Below the pieces are notes generated by a model. It ran no database searches and had not been told where the DNA came from. It was given only the letters and a program-made list of their open reading frames with translations. Source: Cryptomeria japonica (taxonomy: Eukaryota > Streptophyta > Pinopsida > Cupressales > Cupressaceae). From it: 64,000 nt of DNA. The position numbers were made by a program, and so were the translations under genes. Shown here one piece after another: positions 34,279-47,397 of this stretch (position 1 is the stretch's first letter; each line of letters opens with the position of its first letter). The stretch is taken from contig NC_081411.1 of NCBI RefSeq assembly GCF_030272615.1, positions 157,436,471-157,500,470 of the forward strand. The letters are read 5' to 3'.

Positions 34279-34900
34279 TTAAATTTTAGTGTTGCCTAAG
34301 TGGCAATTAAAATTTAATGTATATTGTAATAACAACAATATCAACCAAGGCTTACTAGAGGAAGATAGAATATATTCTGAACTGGGACAAAAAATCCAAC
34401 TGGAGTGGGGTTCTCTGATTCTTCCCAACATTAACATGGTATCCAAATGTGTCAAACGTGCAAATGCCAGTTGGACACCCCTTATGATAGGGTGGACCAA
34501 ATTTAATTTCAACGGGGGGGCTAAAGGAAACCCAGGGGCCACGAGATATGGTTGTATTGTTAGGAAAGATACAGGAGAGATTATGGGTAGTGTATCGAGA
34601 AACATGGTCATTGCTTCCAATAATGAGGCAGAACCAATGGATATGGCCAAAGGTCTCAAATTTTGTGTTGATAATGAATTTACATAAGTGGAAATAGAGG
34701 GGGACTCATAAATTATAATCAACACCACCAAGAACAACTCAACACCCAATTGGAAGATTCATTGCTATTTGGTTGATATTGCAATGCACCTTAACCAATT
34801 TCAAAATTATAGAATTTCCCACACATTTCATGAAGAAAACAAAGAAGCTGATTATCTAGATAATGTTGGTGTCTCAGTGGAATCATACACTGATAAAATC
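34279..34900 (+). pseudogene. RNase H (RVT_3-like) fragment, probably from a LINE
   Basis: The frame reads WTPLMIGWTKFNFNGGAKG, NPGATRYGCIVRKDTGEIMG, SNNEAEPMDMAKGLKFCVDN and, past a stop at 34684-34686, VEIEGDS. This is the plant RNase H/RVT_3 pattern found at the C-terminus of many L1-type LINEs. The first catalytic Asp is Asn (FNFNGG for FDGA) while the Glu and second Asp are kept. The stops and missing RT upstream mark it as a relic. A host RNase H-like gene fragment is the alternative. Confidence 0.75.
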
Positions 34901-35469
34901 TTGACTTTTGACTAGCAGAATAAGTCGAAACAGATTGTAAAGGATGAACTAGCTGAATAAGTCTACAAAGTCAAGTCAAGGATTGGATAAGAAGAAGGAA
35001 GGTACCTGACCCATCATGGAAACTTTCGATGGGTAATTCTATGGCTCAAGGTGCAGACATAACCAACATAGATCTCAAGCTCTCTTATGATTGTGCATCA
35101 GATGTCGGTGAATGTGGATCAAGCATGGGAGCTTCCTTTTAGCTAGAAGTAGGCAATACATTAGTGGAAGGACAAATCAGAGACCTCTATTTTTTATGTG
35201 CTTTGGTAGATTGGTATCAGGTCGATTAGATAAAGGTATGACTAGTGACCCGACAAGTTCTCAGAATAGTAAAGATATGTTGTTCGGATGAAGCTTTGTT
35301 GGAAGTCAGGCTTGTTCTAGTCTCTAAACTTCTCTAGAAAGTCCCACACTTTATATAAGGAATGGTTCAGATTGTAGTCTTAAGCCTGGTAGTATCGATC
35401 TCAACCGATGGTATATAATTTTGGTCTCAGTTGCATGTGTAGAGAGGAATCAATCCAGACCCAATGTAG
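34901..35469. other. Nothing recognised
   Basis: No reading frame, repeat or element end that I can support. Confidence 0.5.
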
Positions 35470-36480
35470 TTGGCTATTTCAAGAAAACAATGTAGTCTCC
35501 AAAATGTTGTATGGCGGGTGGCTAATGGTATACTAGGTGGTAATCGACACTGGTGTGATGGGTTTGTTTATATGGCTGTCATTTTCCCTATGGTTGACAT
35601 ATTTGATTCAAAGGAAGTGAGCATACAGAGGATCGACAAATTTGTTCGCCTATCTAATGGACAAGCCCTGGCAAATGCCATTCTAGAGTTGGATTTTGAT
35701 TATTGGGTAAGCACCCTCAGCATCTGTTTTGAGCACACCAACTACATCTCCTTTGAATCGGAGGATTCAGACAGTGAAGATGAGGAAATTGCCCCAAAAA
35801 GGACATCATAGGAGAGGAGGAAGAACTTCATCCAGGAGGCATGGGAGGTGTTTAGGGTAGGGATCAGGAATGGGAATCTAGATCCCTTCTGCAGACTACT
35901 CAACTCTGATGATAACTGGCTCTCGGCATGAGCCATTGTCAAACTAATGAAGATTGGAGAGAACATGGTTGTCATACTCCAACACATTGGGAATTAGTTT
36001 TTCTCTTTATCTACAATTTCTTTTTTTGGATATGTCACTTGAAACTACACTTCTATGACCGTATTGCAGACAATAGGAATAATTTTGTAAAATTAGCAGT
36101 AGCACTATCTTTTCACCCAGCTATAGTGAAAGTCCCAGATCATCTCTATTGGTTCCTTAGTGAGAATACAAATGTGTCTCATGTAGCATAGGAGCTCATT
36201 TTCTATGCGAAAATCAAGAACCTACCACCTAACTGTGAATTTTTAGTACATGTCAAAGAATTCAAGATCCCTAATGTTAAGTTAAGGTCATTCTAACGTT
36301 TCATTCTTGCAAGAACCAAGTGTGTTATAAAAGTTGCAAATGAAAGATAAGAAGTCAACAACCTTATCAATACTCTCGTTCTTATGTCAAATGTTCAATT
36401 GAAAAAAAATGTTGTAGGTACATGGATCACATTTGATGATGGTAATTTGAAAACCCACCTCAAGTCTACATGAACTACAG
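35470..36480 (+). pseudogene. Unidentified decaying reading frame
   Basis: Two phases carry protein-like sequence. 35470-35811 encodes 113 residues with an acidic tail (FESEDSDSEDEEIAPKR), and the same phase continues past a TAG through FIQEAWEVFRVGIRNGNLDPF. From 35928 another phase runs DRIADNRNNFVKLAVALSF and VPDHLYWFLSENTNVSHVA. After TAG and TAA stops at probable Gln codons it continues with KNLPPNCEFLVHVKEFKIP and VVGTWITFDDGNLKTHLKST. I do not recognise a family; it may be a gag-like or host-derived sequence. The stops at 36189 and near 36294 and 36349 fit Gln-codon decay. Confidence 0.45.
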
Positions 36481-36590
36481 AGGCTTGTAATAAGTATGCA
36501 TGACTATCTCCTTACCCAAAATGTAATCCTTCCATTGCATGCAAACCTAAATGATAGCATATATCTCTTTGTTATGTTTTAGGTACTTAT
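36415..36590. repeat. Diverged direct repeat, copy 1
   Basis: GTAGGTACATGGATCAC through AGATCTCT-like sequence, repeated at 36669-36835 with an offset of about 254 bp. Copy 1 overlaps the end of the unidentified frame, and copy 2 encodes a similar peptide (VVGIWSTFDG versus VVGTWITFDDG). Confidence 0.75.
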
Positions 36591-36668
36591 CCACTATGTT
36601 ATAAAACATCTTGTTATCATAAATAGAAAAAGACTTAAGTGACACTATGTTAGAAATGGATCACCATT

Positions 36669-36835
36669 GTAGGTATATGGAGCACCTTTGATGGTCATTT
36701 TGCAACTCACCTTGAGTCTACTTGAGCTGCAGAAGCTTGTGATAAGTATGGAAGATTGTCTCCTTCATATATGTAGTCCTTTCATTGTATGCAGACCTAA
36801 ACAATAGCATAGATCTCTGTCATATTTTAGGACCT
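36669..36835. repeat. Diverged direct repeat, copy 2
   Basis: See 36415-36590. Same order of blocks: GTAGGTATATGGAGCAC, CACCTTGAGTCTACTTGA, TTCATTGTATGCA, AATAGCATA. Confidence 0.75.
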
Positions 36836-39417
36836 TTCTTACCTTTGGGGTTGAGTTTATCTTCAACAAATATTTTGATGTTTAAAGATTTCATTTTCAT
36901 CTAGATGTACTGATGATGGATGCTCAAAATTACAATTTGTAAATAACCAATTCTTCTTATAGTTATTTATGCCAATTTTTGAACACAATGTGTGTTAAGT
37001 ACTGATTAGTCAAATACAAATTTTCTCTCACAGTTGCCACATAATTTACTTTTCTTCATTTGTATCTTTTGGAAAAATCTTCCTTGATGACCTCCATGAA
37101 ACCACCCAAACAAAAATTCACCTCCATCACTAAATCAAGTGGAGTTCCTTCAACTCCTCCTTGGCTAGCAAGCTAGCAATCCAATATTTTCCAATTGGAA
37201 TTCTAATTTAAGTAGGGTAGACATAATTCTCTCCAATCTAAGAAATTACAAAGAAATACATCTCCAATTTAGAAATATAATCATCAACAACATCTACATC
37301 AAATTTCCCATCAAACTTAGGGATGTTACAACTTACCTAGGCTCTAAAGAGAGTCCAATTTCCAAATGACCTTTCCAATGGGGCCCACTACTTATTTTGG
37401 CTACTTTAGAGCATCAGCACAAATTGCTTCATCATCCTTGATCTTTGTTTTCCTCAAGCCAGCTAGATCAACAACTTGAAGGAATTTGAGGAGTTAGCAG
37501 CTAGTTCTTCAATATCATTGAATCTCATCTTTAATTCAAATATCAAATATCTGACTGCATTTGATGGTACATTAATATAAGCCAGGTATTTTTTGAGGTT
37601 CTGGTTAAATATTTAAGTCCAAACTTTAAATAGCCAAAATATTTTCATAAGATTTTGTGGTTATGTTTTCTAGTATATCAGTCAAAGATGCTTTGGTGGT
37701 TATGTTTTCTATTTGGGGGGTTAGTTTACAGACTTCTGAACAAACCAAGAAATACCAAAGGCTACTAGAGAGGGAGTAGATATTGCACAATTTACTTGGT
37801 CTTGCAGAAAATTCAACACATGTGGGCTACCCCAGAATATGTGTCTTATTTTGCATAGTTGGATCATACCTCTCTGATGAAGGATGCATTATTCTTGTGA
37901 GAAGACTCAAACCATTGCAGGCGAAATAAAAATAACATAAAAGATGCTCTAGAGGTTTCAAACCTATTTCCATCACCTATAATGATGAATGCTCACAAAT
38001 AGAATAGAGAAAATTTGTCTTGTCGCACATTTTATTTTCGTTTGTTAGTCCAACTAATGTTAACAATAAAGGGAGTATGAAGCTTCCCATCTAGAGTCAT
38101 TTGGGCGATGAATGTAGTAGTCAAAAGGCATCAAATGTGTTAAAAGGTTATTGTAGTAGTAAAACATCATTTAACAAGTGGAGGATCAAAATATTACAAA
38201 TGCTCTTATTAGATATATATGTAGATTTTGGAAGCTTAGGCATGGCATGAGATGGTAGTTTCTTCACAAAATGTCTCAGCAAGTAGGCAATCTCTCTAAG
38301 AACAAAGAGAATACTATTATGAGATTTTGCAGTTTAAGTATTTAAATTTAAATATCATCTATAGACAAAGTTTTAATTTGGAATTAATGTAAATTTTTAC
38401 TATATATCCACATGGCAAGTGTGGAACTAAAGTGATGCATTTAAATTTGTAGTTTAGAAAAGAAAGAAGGATAAACGAGCCTAAAAATAGTCGTGACTAT
38501 GATTCTGTCCAATGAATAATGTTGAATAGAAGATTATATTTTAGTGTCCATTGAATAATGGTGAATTGTGGAGCTACTCAAGGAAAGACTTAATCTCCAG
38601 AAATATTCAGTGGCATCATAGTGATATTCCTATAATGACATGGTAGAATTGGATTAATGAATCTGTCACATCTCTACTGCTAACCTAGTTTTGGCAATAG
38701 GCATATGCTAGTAAAATTTATAAGAAGTGGTACCATTTATTTTAAAGTTCATTTTAATATTTAAACTCATAAATAAGTTAAAATGTTTGTATTTACGGGA
38801 AGGTGGGAAGCTAGAAGATATAATTTTGTAATTAATTTTCAAGAAGTACTTACCAGAAGTTGAAATAGCTCATTGCTAATTTCTTAATAGGTAATAAGAT
38901 AATGGTGGAGGGGTCTAGATTTATAATCCTTCTTTTGCTTATTACATATGAGTTATAACTGATTAGAAGGAGGGCATTTTAATTCAGTTTTGGAGGGAGA
39001 GATAGAAGTATATTTTCTTTGCCTTTAAATTGTTTGATTTTGTCAAGGAAATGAAGGAGATTTTAGGAATCTTTGTGTTCATTTGTATTTAATTTTGATT
39101 CTCATTTTCTTTTCTGATTTGCAATCCTTTCTTGATGTTTTCACCTGTTATATCAGATTGTGTGTGTTCTTTAAATGATTTATGAGTCTTAAATTGTTCA
39201 TATCATCTAAAAGGAATTGTTGCTTATGATATTTGTGTCATTTATCTCTATTTTCCTTTGATTCTAAATTCACAATTGCATCTGTGTCATGGATATGTAT
39301 AGGTGTTAGTTTTGCCTTTTCTACTTTCTAGTTAAAAGTATACCCCTAAAAAAGTTAAATTACATCAAACAAGGGAATTGTACCTATACAATTTAGAGGA
39401 AAATCACTTATTTAATA
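36836..39417. other. Long AT-rich stretch, nothing recognised
   Basis: 2.6 kb with no credible ORF, LTR, terminal repeat or RNA gene. Confidence 0.5.
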
Positions 39418-39760
39418 GTGATTTCTCCAACTATTAGTGATATTTGTCTTTATTGGCTGGGTAATTCAAGTCATTTGAATTATTATTTAAAAAAAACAAA
39501 TTTATCTACTAATAATAGGGAATGGTTTAATGAATGTAAACAATGCAAGAATACTCAATCTTTCAATAGTTACTATTATACATGCAACAAGTTTGGTCAT
39601 AAGGAAGCTAACTACATATCCAATACAAGAAGTGGAAATGATCCACAAGACATTACATGTTATAACTGTAACAAATAGAAAAATATTAATAAGTTTTACA
39701 AAGGAAATAATACCAAGTCTTTTCTTTCACAAAAGAAGGTTTATCTAATTCAAATAAAGA
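39418..39760 (+). pseudogene. Gag zinc-knuckle fragment
   Basis: A short frame has YYTCNKFGHKEANY and, 20 residues on, ITCYNCNK followed by a stop and KNINKF. These look like two CX2CX4HX4C knuckles with Cys-to-Tyr losses, typical of retroelement nucleocapsid. A Lys-rich tail follows to about 39830. Too short to assign to a family. Confidence 0.45.
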
Positions 39761-40896
39761 AGATGGAAAAGTTGTAGGTTCAAAAATTAGAAGAAAAGAA
39801 AGATGATGAAGTGAAGGATGGATCTGCACCTCAAGATGGTACATATGGATATTCTAGAAACTAAATTAAAAGGGGTATCAATTCGGGGGACGTTATGTTT
39901 GTAGATTTTTAGAACCCTTGAGAAGCAAAGATGTTGAAATCTTCAACATATTGGTATAACATACTATGGACATGATGAATTGATAGTACTAAGTCAATTA
40001 GCTTAATTTCCAAAGAAAATGATCTTCTTGTAGAGGATTGCATTTAACCTGATTCATTGATTGAGCACATGTAACAGCTTTGTGAAGTCATTTGCGGCTT
40101 CAAAATTCAAAACCATGGTGGCTATGTCTACAGATGATAACTATTTATTTCTTGTAAGAGCAAAAATCATAATGGCAAATGCTACAAAATACTTACATAT
40201 GAACTCTAATAATCACCATTTATCAAAACACACTAAACTCCTATGAAATTTTCCTTTAACACTTTGGAGAAGAAAAAAGTCGACCTACCTAAGTCACCAA
40301 ATGATCCAACTCAATGCAAGATTGTATTGTCATTGATACTTAATTTGTATCTAGAAAAGACCTTCTAGGAATCCTCGAGCTCACTTTCTTTTAAAAGTGG
40401 ATCTGACAATCAATAGCACACACTATTGTTGACAATTCCAATGATAACTCAAAAGGAGTGCAGGAACTAAATTACAAATTTGGGTTTAATAGATTAGGGA
40501 AAAATATATATTCTGCAATTGTTAATCTATTTGTAACACTATTGATGAAACCAAATGAGATGCCCTTGATTGCAAATAAAACCTTACCTGAGGAGTTTAT
40601 AGTTGTGGAGAGATCACTTTGTGGGGGGAGGGAGGAAACAAATGCTTCAACTTTGGCAGACAATGCTCTCAGAAAATGCTTGGTTGTTTTTAAAATGATT
40701 CCCCGTTATATTTTTTTTTCCTTTAAACTGCCTGATTTTGTCGAAATTCCGATAGAAAGCATCCATTGAAATTCTAACGAACTCAAGAAATTTAAAGAAA
40801 AAAATCAAATTTGATCACAATATGCCTTGTCCATCAAAAAAATTTGTCAGAATTTCAGGCCAAATGTATTAGTGTGTGGTTAATACCTTGAGGGAT
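39761..40896. other. Nothing firmly recognised
   Basis: AT-rich. An isolated plus-strand frame at 40458-40769 (103 residues, unrecognised) is the only ORF. This is where the leader and 5' LTR of Gypsy-2 should be, but I cannot find a copy of its 3' LTR start (TGTAGTGTCCC). Confidence 0.45.
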
Positions 40897-43800
40897 ATGC
40901 TCATCTCAGATAAGAGAGGTTTAGAGATGTTAAGAGTGTTGTCCATGATTGTGAAGAGTCATGTACCCCTAGTAGATGCCTCTCCTCAGGATGGTTAGTT
41001 TGATGTCTATGGTTCTCAGCCAAGTGTCGACATACCTGGTTTGATAGTGTATATGGTCAACCTTGGGCCCACTATTCATGGTATTAATGCCTCTACTACT
41101 CCGCTGGGTTATACAAGCATATCTAGTGGCTTGACCTTCACTTCTAGTATAACTCAAATGTCTATGGTTAGTTCCAACACTACATTTAACAATGGCACTG
41201 GTCCTTCTAGAGGTTCTGGTGGAGGTGGTGGAGAATCTAGCCCACCTCCACCTCCTCCACCTTCTAATCCTATCCTGAATACAATCTTGCAGAACATGGG
41301 GTAGTTGTAGTTGCAGCTAACAAACTTAGCCTCTACCTGTGGTCAATCATCTATTCCTTCATATTATAGGAAGAGTCCCCTTGATATCACCATCCTGAAT
41401 ACCATCCTTCCAAATTTTGTTGAGTCTCTGAAGTTTGATAGGCTCAATGGTGATGGGGACCCGAACGTGCATATAGATTCCTTCATGATTATGTGTAGTG
41501 ACTACCATAGTCTAGAATTTATTTTTCTAAAGTTGTTCTCACATTCACTAAAGGGGACAATGTTAGAATGGTATAGCTCCTTACCTATCTATTTTATTTG
41601 TACCTTTGATCACCTTATGGATCTCTTTGTTTAGAAGTTTTAGGTAAACATTGGTAGCAGGGTCACTATTGTTGACCTTGTTCATTGTAAACAGAAGCCT
41701 AATGAGAAGATCATGGATTTCATTTCAAGGTATCAAGCTATCTCCACTAAGATCCCCTTTTCCCTTCCAAATAGTGATCCACAAAGGATGTTTATCAACA
41801 ATCTGCACTTGAAATTGAGGGAAAAACTATCCCTTAACTTATACCAAAACTTTTCAAACACGTGCTCTGCTTTTATGAATTATCAGCACACTGTGTCATA
41901 GTTTGCAGATACCACTTCAAACCCTCATAGTGGGTCCTTTGTAGGTACATCAACAGAAGGGTCTAGAAAGAATAAAGCAGTGGCTAATGTCGTGGTTGTT
42001 CCTCTGATAGCTACTAGACAAAGCTCACAACAAAAGAGAGTCTTCACCAAGTTGAATGACTCTTACTTGAGCATAATACAATGGTTGTTGAAAGACAATC
42101 TCATCACCCTTCCAAAAAATAATTCATTGTCTGATAGTCGACCCTACCCCCATTGGTATGATGAATCAAAATTATGCCATTATCACCATGTGCTTGGTCA
42201 TGACACTGAGTGGTGTTATCATCTTCAACATGTTGTCCAAGGCCACATCAACAGTGGTACAATTAAGGTGGATGCACGAAAGCACAAATCAAACATGTCT
42301 ATTGATAAAACCAAAAGTCACTTATAGATTTACATTGATCCATTCCCTCTGCATTAAGTGAATTTCATCTTTGCATCTGAACCCTATTCAAATGATGATC
42401 CATATATGAACATGGTCATGATCACTCCCATTAGCTCAACCCCGACCCACAACGGGAAGGTATTTGATTTATCATTGTCATTTACCTCTCTGGATGCCCC
42501 TTATTATGGAGAACCTACTCCCCCTTATGTTCATGCCAAATTGAATGGCCAAACATTCATAGAAGTGATGGTTGATCCATTGAGAAGATTCAACATTATC
42601 ACAGAGGAAACTCTCTCTATGAACGGTTGGCATAGGCCAACGTATGATGACTGTCATGCAACCTTGAGGGCGCATGATGGGTTTTCTATTTGCCCCTTGG
42701 GTAGTATCACCTTGATGGTCCTCATAGGGCCTAAGGTGGTGTCCTCTATGTTTGTGATCATTCCCAAGTCAGACCTCTTCCGAGTTAAGCTCGACATTCC
42801 TTGGCTGATTGCCATGGAGGTGGTCCTTTCAGTTGTCTAAAAATGTCTTAATTTCCCCCATTAGGGCACGGTACATGTCATCCAAGACACTGGATATCGA
42901 CCCCGGATTGCTGGATATCAACCCCAGATTGCCCGTGGGGATTTTTCATTTGACCACTTTTGGCCTACTTTCGTGGGGCCCATGCTTCCCCATGGTGATC
43001 TAATTTAGCATGCTTACTATCAATATAAGATGGGGGAGTTGGCCCCTACATTTATGCAGCCTAGTGTTTTGTTTCTACCTCTACATCGACCCTTCCTCCA
43101 TAGATTTCGATCTTGGAGCGAGTAGTGCCTCATGTCTCCTCATCATTGGGGTTGAGGCTCAGCCTACTCCATCGAACAAACCTCTACATTTTCCTAGGAC
43201 TCCACAGCCTTCAACAATGTCTACTATTCCTATGACTGTACCTAGTGCAGCCAAGGGAAAGGCACCCATGATATCGAGGTACGTGACCCACCCTCCCTTC
43301 GAGCTCCTGATCATGGCCGATATTCCTCGACCCTCTTGTTACAAGAAAGGGAAGTTCTCTTCTCATGTTTCTTCATCTTTGCTTGCACCTTCTTCACAAC
43401 CCACATCAACATCCTCTATTCCTCTAACTGTTCCTCGAGTGATAGGAGGTTGGGCGCCCATTGCTGTGCATGTGGTTTCTCTCCAGGATACACCCCTCTT
43501 ATTTCATCAGCTAGGCCTTCTCCCATCCTTGACACAATTGCATAGGCCTCTCATATGGAGCACTATGCTCCTAAATCCTCTTCGGCTTTGATTGGTGGTC
43601 CTCACCTCCATCAGAACCAACATGCATGTGAGCGTAAACATTTTTGATGGGCCCGAGCTCAAGAGCATGATGTTGCCTTGCAGTCCACTGGTGTGGCCCC
43701 GACACACAATGTTGCTACTTTAGAGCCTATCCCTTCAGTTGATCTCATCTCTACATTTGTTTTAGTCTTGATCCCTACCACTTCAGGGGCTTTTGATCAA

Positions 43801-44577
43801 CCTCCTCCTAAGCTGGTGTAGGTCTTCATCACTCCTTCCTTGGAGCCTCCTCTAATCATTTCTTTTCTAGACATAGCTCCCTTGTCTCGACCACTTATTA
43901 TGTTGCACACACAGGTGGTTCCTAGTGCTATCTACTCACCTATTTCACCACTGCTCCAGCATCTAAGTTTTCCTAGGATCCTTCAACCTACTATGACTGA
44001 TAAGAGGCCTAATACACCTATCCCATCTAAGCAAAAATTCAAACAAGGACCTATCTTGGAGTTCTGATGATGGAAGTCTTCATAGGTATGTTTCTCACCC
44101 CTTCCATTGCTTATCTTAGTGCCTATTATTTTTCTTTTCTCTATGTGCATGATCGAGAATGCCTAACCTTCTCTCGAATTTGTTACTACCCCTCTTCTAG
44201 GGGCCAACAGTCTTGTTCTTATTTCATCTTCTCCAAGTGAGTCACCTGCTTCCTCCATGGAATCCTACATGTTCGCCTCTTTGGAGGACATCCCAACCTT
44301 GTCTACGATCTTCACACAATCATTGATCCTTACCTCCTTCGAGCATGTAGATGAAGACATTGTTGTTGCTTCATCTCTTTCTCTTACTGCTAGTGAGGTG
44401 CCTAGTGCAGCCCTTGTGATAGTCCCTCCTTGAGATCGCCCCCCTTCTCCTTATGATCTAGATTGGGAGGATGATGTTCTCCTCAACGATGATGATCTCT
44501 TGCAGTATGATCCCCTCTCAAGGGCTGATTATTGGGATTTTTATATTTCCTCTACATCTGTTTGCATGTATGCATGA
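40897..44577 (+). pseudogene. gag: Gypsy-2 gag-protease with long Pro/Ser-rich extension
   Basis: ATG 40897 opens a frame that returns in the same phase to a TGA at 44575-44577 (about 1226 codons). A segment near 43080-43490 is shifted and then restored. It has a Gly/Pro-rich N-terminus and a gag core (LKFDRLNGDGDPNVHIDSF, LKGTMLEWYSSLP, KPNEKIMDFISRYQ). A CX2HX4HX4C finger, CHYHHVLGHDTEWC, is near 42170-42215. The protease-like part has AKLNGQTFIEVMVDPLRRFN with the Asp kept, then RVKLDIPWLIAMEVV. A Pro/Ser/Thr-rich linker and an acidic end (DLDWEDDVLLNDDDLLQYD) follow. Stops at 41302, 41632, 41899 and 42325 are all TAG. No RT follows. Confidence 0.75.
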
Positions 44578-45570
44578 CTGTGTTCCCCCATGCTTTCTTT
44601 ATCTATTTGTTCCCTTCCATGGGACCCAAGTTACTCTGTAGGTGCTTAGATACAAGCGATTTTCTATCATACACATTCCTCTATTTGTCTACCTCCTTCT
44701 ATTTTTCATATCTTTCTTTTTGACATTCGAGAATGATGCAAAGCATTGGGGGCATTATTTGCCTTCTTCCATGTTGACCTGAATTTTTATTTTATCTTTG
44801 TCTTCATGTGCTCTTCTTCAGATCCAAGAAATTTGGCGCTATGATGATACACCCATCTCACAGTGATACTATATATCCTTTTGACATTGCTATGGGTTTT
44901 GATGTTAGACTATCAAATCCCCCTATCCTCTTGCATTGAATCTTCTTTGTGTTATGGATATCTATGTGCCACTTGCTCTTGCTGGCATTCCATAGGAACA
45001 TCTCTTTATATTGACGTGCCATAACTACTCTTCTCCTTAGAATGACATGCCTCCATGCATATCATTCTAAGGGGGGGAATCATAGCTACATTTTATCTTT
45101 TAGCTCTTGCATTTATTTTCTTTGCTAGTTGCTTTTTCATGCTTGCCTAGATGGGGACAAACCAATTGGTCTTTTTCTTTTCTAAGATCTCCTAGGTGGG
45201 TGAAAAATCCACTAGATCTGTTCCAAAGATCGCCTACATGGGGCCAAACCATTCTTGATTTTTTTCTGTCTTGTTTGCCTTTGTAGAGGCCAATATAATA
45301 CTTACCAAATTTATCTTCCCTATAGAATGGCCATCTAGCATTTCACTATTCATACCAACAAATTTAACTCCTATATGCTCTATCGCATGGCTATTTTCCC
45401 GCAAATTTACCTCCTATCTTCCCTATCGCATGGTCATCTAGCATGTCGCTATCCATGCTATAAATCATCACACCATATCATATGGAAATATATTATAACA
45501 CATCTTGCTACCCATACTGGCGTATCTTATACCAATGACAACTGCTTATCTCATATCTTTCCATAACCAG
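44578..45570. other. Gypsy-2 3' untranslated region, first part
   Basis: No ORF recognised. Contains a G-run word AAAGCATTGGGGGCATT at about 44737-44755, common near the 3' end of plant Gypsy coding regions. Confidence 0.5.
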
Positions 45571-45575
45571 GGGCT
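45571..45575. repeat. Copia-3 target-site duplication, left (GGGCT)
   Basis: GGGCT abuts the left LTR and recurs at 53117-53121. Confidence 0.95.
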
Positions 45576-47155
45576 TGATAACTCAATGATGAATGAATAG
45601 TACCAAACCGGTACTGAGAGGGGGGGGGGGTAAATCAGTACAAACAAATTACAATCCAAAACTGGTTTGACAACAAATACTCCAAATGATTGGCAAGCAG
45701 TGACACTAGTTGAAACAGAGTGCAACCAATAAGTCCCAAAACAATCATAAACCGGTTACTCACTTAACTTTCCTCTTAGCTCAATACTATAGTACCATTA
45801 CACCCTCATGCATGAACAGGTAAACTATCATTAGATCTTCACAATAGTTAGTTCAATATGTTTTATAGACAGGCATAAAGCACAGAACCATCATATGCTT
45901 AACAAGTAATAACAAAGCATCACAAGATAAAGGCATCACACATGACACACATATTTTTTCACGTGGAAACCCAACTAGGAAAAACCATGGTGGGAATGAA
46001 TACCCATAGGTTTCTTTTTGAACTCTTTAGAAGTCTGTTCTGTTAGGAGCCTTGTCCAGTTAAACACATTACAATAGGTTCTGCTAGGAACCGATCCTGT
46101 TAGGGATCACTCGGTTAAGGGATGGCTATAATACCCATTTAAGGGTTAAACTCGGTTAGGGTTACCTTGTTAGAGGATTTCAAGAACTCAATAGCTAAAG
46201 GATCTCTAGAGCTCTATAGCTTCCCAGAACTCAATAACTTCAAGCTACCCTATTAAAGGATTTGTATCAAGCTGGTTAAGGCTACCCTGTTAAGGGATTT
46301 CACAACTGTTGAAGTGGTTAAGGATCAATAGGAATTAGAATGATCTGGTAACAACACTCAATGCTAATGTAGATCCATTTTGGCTCCTCTTCACCTTCTA
46401 CACATTCACTTGGCAGGTATCTCCTCTCTCTTTTGGTCTGGCAAGAATCACGTATCACTTCCCTTGGATACACACATACAACTTTTGCCAACAACTTTAG
46501 AAAGAAACACAACATCAACCTTATAGGAAACAGACAGGTTGGTAGCAAAAATCCCTAAACGCTAAACCTGTTAGGTTAAGAAATTCAAACGGATCAATCC
46601 TGACCATTGAATCATACTGCATTAAATGCAACAATCTTGAATCGATCTCAAGACATTCTCCATCATCCATTATCCACTGATTTCATGGCGGCTGATAACC
46701 CATCACGCGTTATCACCGTTTGAAAAACTTCACATATTCCCAAGGTGGATAGGGATAGTCTTCTTCATGCAAGATCCTTCATGCGCATAGGGCTTATGCC
46801 AAAACACGATCTATTCTCCTTTATACTGCTAACTCATCACACAGAGATCACCGATTGAGTCACACAGGCTTAAGGTACTCCAACCGGAAATCCTGAAGTG
46901 GAAATTACCTACCAACTAGTAGTCATACAATGCTTCCATGTGCCGATTCCCATAACTACATGTCAGTTCACCTTGACATGCCAGTTCATCTTGAACAAAT
47001 ATACCGCTTCACTTTGGCATATATACCGGTTCACACATATGTCGGTTCTCTCTTCTCACATATCACATATACCGGTTCACATCATATCACATATTGACAT
47101 CAATGACAACATACAATATCATTATGTCCTCATACCGGTTCACATAATGCCAACA
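45576..47155 (-). repeat. Copia-3 3' LTR (left copy)
   Basis: 1580 bp; on the plus strand TGATAACTCA...ATGCCAACA. It carries a G-run near 45620, TTAGGAGCC/GGTTAGGG word repeats (46030-46320) and a CCGGTTCA-rich U3 (46960-47145). Confidence 0.97.
46960..47145. repeat. CCGGTTCA word cluster in the Copia-3 U3
   Basis: CCGGTTCA and one-base variants (CCAGTTCA, CCGCTTCA, TCGGTTCT) recur every 20-60 bp. On the element's sense strand it reads TGAACCGG. Equivalent clusters occur at 52915-53105 and in Copia-1 at 2390-2525. Confidence 0.7.
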
Positions 47156-47169
47156 ATCTCCCCCTTTGG
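47156..47169 (-). other. Copia-3 polypurine tract
   Basis: The minus strand reads CCAAAGGGGGAGAT directly before the 3' LTR's TGTTGGC. Confidence 0.9.
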
Positions 47170-47397
47170 CATTGATGGCAATATACAAAGATATCTCCCC
47201 GCTTCACATTTTCTCCCCCATTTTCTGCAGATATCTTTTTCGCTTCACTCCTTCTCCCCCTTTGACATTAATGCCAAAGTGGAGGCACAAGTATCCCTAT
47301 TCCATTATGTTGCTCCCCTTGAGGAGTAGCATCCTTCAACCCATCAATCAACAAAAATTTGACTATGCAATACCTGACTAATGTGGAACAAATACTT

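Noticed and set aside
39418-39760. Endogenous pararetrovirus (caulimovirid) coat fragment
   Set aside because: Only two degraded zinc knuckles are visible; no movement-protein or RT motif nearby, so any retroelement gag is equally likely.
40458-40769. Possible 103-residue gene
   Set aside because: No recognisable family, promoter or neighbours; it lies in decayed DNA upstream of Gypsy-2 gag and may be chance.
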